From an uncultured Lachnospiraceae bacterium (GTDB lineage: Bacteria > Bacillota > Clostridia > Lachnospirales > Lachnospiraceae), in NCBI GenBank assembly GCA_934317845.1, contig CAKRES010000003.1, positions 112,209 to 176,208 of the forward strand: a stretch of DNA of 64,000 bases, written 5' to 3'. The translations under genes were made by a program, and so were the position numbers. Below the pieces are notes generated by a model. The model did no database searches. It was not told the origin of the DNA and saw only the letters and a list, made by a program, of their open reading frames with translations. Of the stretch, positions 62,597-64,000 are shown piece after piece (the first letter of the stretch is position 1; each line of letters opens with the position of its first letter).

Positions 62597-62785
62597 TTAA
62601 TAATTTGTATTGCTGTGAATTGAATAAGTAGTATATATGTTTTCTATATTATTTTTACGAGGGATTAGTTTTCCCTCTTGGATTAAGCGATGATATTCAG
62701 ATAATGCTTCTGAAAGCATCAAAAAATTTTCATCTTGAGTAATGGTATCTTCTGATAAATTTTGGATTTTTTCAACTATATTCAT
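62597..62785 (-). CDS. Small acidic protein, partner of the SDH-type protease gene
   Basis: 62 residues, ATG at 62785 overlapping the stop of the protease gene by 4 bases (ATGA). Helical N-terminal part (VEKIQNLSEDTITQDENFLMLSEALSEYHRLIQEGKLIP) and an Asn/Tyr/Thr-rich tail. No family recognised. The overlap implies coupled translation, so it is probably a regulator, inhibitor or cofactor of the protease. AT-rich codon use unlike the core genes to the left. Confidence 0.6.
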   Translation of the reverse strand: MNIVEKIQNLSEDTITQDENFLMLSEALSEYHRLIQEGKLIPRKNNIENIYTTYSIHSNTNY

Positions 62786-63642
62786 ATAAATAACCTCGTT
62801 TGAAAGAAAAATCTAAAGTTGTGATTTTTGATATATTCGCTTACACCATCATAATATTCGTTTATTAGTTCATTTAATTCTGAATCTTTTTCAAAATCAA
62901 CTATTTCTAGGTGCAAATCGTTCTTTAATACTTGAATACCGATAGGACGACCGTGAGACTTCCAAACATTATTATCGCTTAATTTACTAGCAATTTCTAA
63001 TGCACGTTGTTTCTTTTCTTCTTGTGTAACGACAGTACCGTTTGAATGATTTGTCCAGTCTTTAAATTTGTAAGTAGTTAACCATTTTTTTAGCATATCT
63101 ATGGCTAACTCTTTAGCTTGCTCGTATGAACGAAGTTCTGCCAAATCAAAATCTTTTAAGATTAGGAACTCAGCCTGGGTTAATTCGTTACGTTTAGCTT
63201 TATCTAAAAGTTCATTGATTTTATCAAGATATCCCAGAGCAGCAACCAGATGCCCATCTTTGTTTGGAACCTGTGGATCAATTGGTCCAAGGGTGGAATA
63301 GTAATTCATATATATATTATCTCCACTCATACACCATATTGTGCCAGCGCTATAAGCGTAATCTGGAATAATAAAATTTACTTCATCATAAAAATGGCGG
63401 AAAATATCAACCATTCTTTGAACTGGTGTAAGACTACCACCAGGAGTAGTTAAAAAAATATAAATGGAATCATGTTTATGTGAATCTTTTGCCAGTGCTT
63501 CAATAAAATCTTTAACTTCTCGCTCAACACCGTTGACAATTTCCCCATAGTATGTGAAAACATCAGCATCAAGTTTTGCTTCTAATTTGAGCAGAAGGTC
63601 AGAAATTGCTGTTTGGCTTAATTGTTCCAATTTGTTTACCAT
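62782..63642 (-). CDS. ClpP-fold serine protease-like protein (SDH proteinase/SppA-related)
   Basis: 286 residues. ATG 63642 has AAAGGGG at suitable distance; ATG 63651 touches it. The core matches the ClpP/crotonase superfamily, SDH_protease type: YIFLTTPGGSLTPVQRMVDI, with Ser98 in YAYSAGTIW as likely nucleophile, then MSGDNIYMNYYSTLGPIDPQV. After about residue 170 comes a helical domain and a 60-residue tail ending FRFFFQTRLFI. It has no signal peptide, so it is cytosolic or a peripheral membrane protein. Codon use is AT-rich, suggesting acquired DNA. Together with the overlapping small gene it looks like an accessory cassette; function unknown. Confidence 0.75.
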   Translation of the reverse strand: MVNKLEQLSQTAISDLLLKLEAKLDADVFTYYGEIVNGVEREVKDFIEALAKDSHKHDSIYIFLTTPGGSLTPVQRMVDIFRHFYDEVNFIIPDYAYSAGTIWCMSGDNIYMNYYSTLGPIDPQVPNKDGHLVAALGYLDKINELLDKAKRNELTQAEFLILKDFDLAELRSYEQAKELAIDMLKKWLTTYKFKDWTNHSNGTVVTQEEKKQRALEIASKLSDNNVWKSHGRPIGIQVLKNDLHLEIVDFEKDSELNELINEYYDGVSEYIKNHNFRFFFQTRLFI

Positions 63643-63758
63643 CTCTTTCATCCCCTTTGTAAGATTGATATTATAAATATGATAACATTTAAATAATAAA
63701 TCTTCAAGGAGAGCATTTGAGTTTATTGTATGAAGAATCTCTTAGATTTATTCGTGCT

Positions 63759-64000
63759 TTAAGTTAAGTCATATGCCTTAATAACATTACCTTCAGTGCC
63801 CTTCTTAACAATAGTGTGACAACCTATCGTAGTTCCCATAGCACGTAATTTCCATTCTTCCTGGGTAGCATTCAGTTTACCCAGTTCTTCCTGTCTTTTA
63901 TCTTCATCTTCAATAGCTAATACTTCAGCTTTTTCCTTTTCATAGACATTTTTAAATTGACACCATTTTCTGAAAAAGTCCTGCATTGTAGGATTATCAA
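63759..64000 (-). CDS. C-terminal part of an unknown protein
   Basis: The frame is open to the window edge; the visible C-terminal part reads FFRKWCQFKNVYEKEKAEVLAIEDEDKRQEELGKLNATQEEW then KLRAMGTTIGCHTIVKKGTEG and ends NVIKAYDLT. ATG 63986 has no ribosome site, so I take this as the 3' end of a longer gene starting beyond 64000. Helical first half, beta-like second half. No family recognised. A 115-base gap separates it from the protease gene; it may belong to the same accessory cassette. Confidence 0.5.
   Translation of the reverse strand, partial: DNPTMQDFFRKWCQFKNVYEKEKAEVLAIEDEDKRQEELGKLNATQEEWKLRAMGTTIGCHTIVKKGTEGNVIKAYDLT

Noticed and set aside
62780..64000. Phage or transposon integration with tuf as target
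   Set aside because: No integrase, transposase or duplicated tuf end is visible; only base composition and gene strand change.
1..64000. CRISPR array or rRNA/tRNA genes
   Set aside because: No regularly spaced repeats and no rRNA or tRNA signature seen on either strand.

Overview
The window reads as a chromosomal segment of an anaerobic, spore-forming, flagellated Clostridia member, most likely Lachnospiraceae close to Roseburia or Agathobacter. This rests on the moderate-to-low GC, strong AGGAGG ribosome sites with GTG/TTG starts, a SpoIIID gene, a Roseburia-like flagellin, sigma-D promoters of the TAAA-N15-CCGATA type, and a CsrA/FliW flagellin switch. Species is inferred, not shown. No rRNA, tRNA, CRISPR array or insertion sequence was seen.

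1-6,400: the start of a PotA-like ABC ATPase (minus strand, cut by the window edge), then a tight colinear run: larB-larC-larE (nickel-pincer cofactor synthesis, no larA here), a condensation-domain acyltransferase-like gene, a zinc-ribbon membrane protein and an alpha/beta hydrolase. The run ends at a hairpin that overlaps the sigma-E promoter and start of spoIIID.

6,400-16,000: spoIIID; an 876-residue PAS/PocR/GAF sensor with no output domain; an MreB/Mbl gene followed by two rod/hook genes and a rod-binding protein (the mbl-flhO-flhP order of Bacillus); then recD2, a ComF phosphoribosyltransferase and yvyF.

16,100-28,000: late flagellar genes under sigma-D promoters: flgM, flgN, two flgK paralogues, flgL, fliW, csrA; then flaG, fliD, fliS, a coiled-coil chaperone-like gene; then flagellin, whose leader carries a GGA-loop hairpin plus a GGA ribosome site fitting CsrA control.

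28,000-43,800: a flagellin-modification island: a small helical protein, two Maf (DUF115) proteins flanking a CMP-acylneuraminate synthetase/HAD fusion, a MATE transporter, a TPR/sulfatase-fold protein, a LicC-like nucleotidyltransferase and a GT2/TagF fusion. The last three suggest a phosphodiester-linked (teichoic-acid-like) decoration. A convergent orphan FliD-like gene and two glycosyltransferases follow.

43,800-62,500: core gene expression: rpmG-secE-nusG-rplK-rplA, an intruding CgeB-type glycosyltransferase, L10 leader-rplJ-rplL, rpoB-rpoC, a MATE transporter, rpsL-rpsG-fusA and tuf. rplK and rplA each follow a leader that imitates the L1 site of 23S rRNA; tuf has its own promoter and a folded leader.

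62,500-64,000: an AT-rich accessory patch on the minus strand with a ClpP-fold (SDH-type) protease gene overlapping a small partner gene, and the 3' end of an unrecognised gene. This is the best candidate here for an undescribed accessory system.
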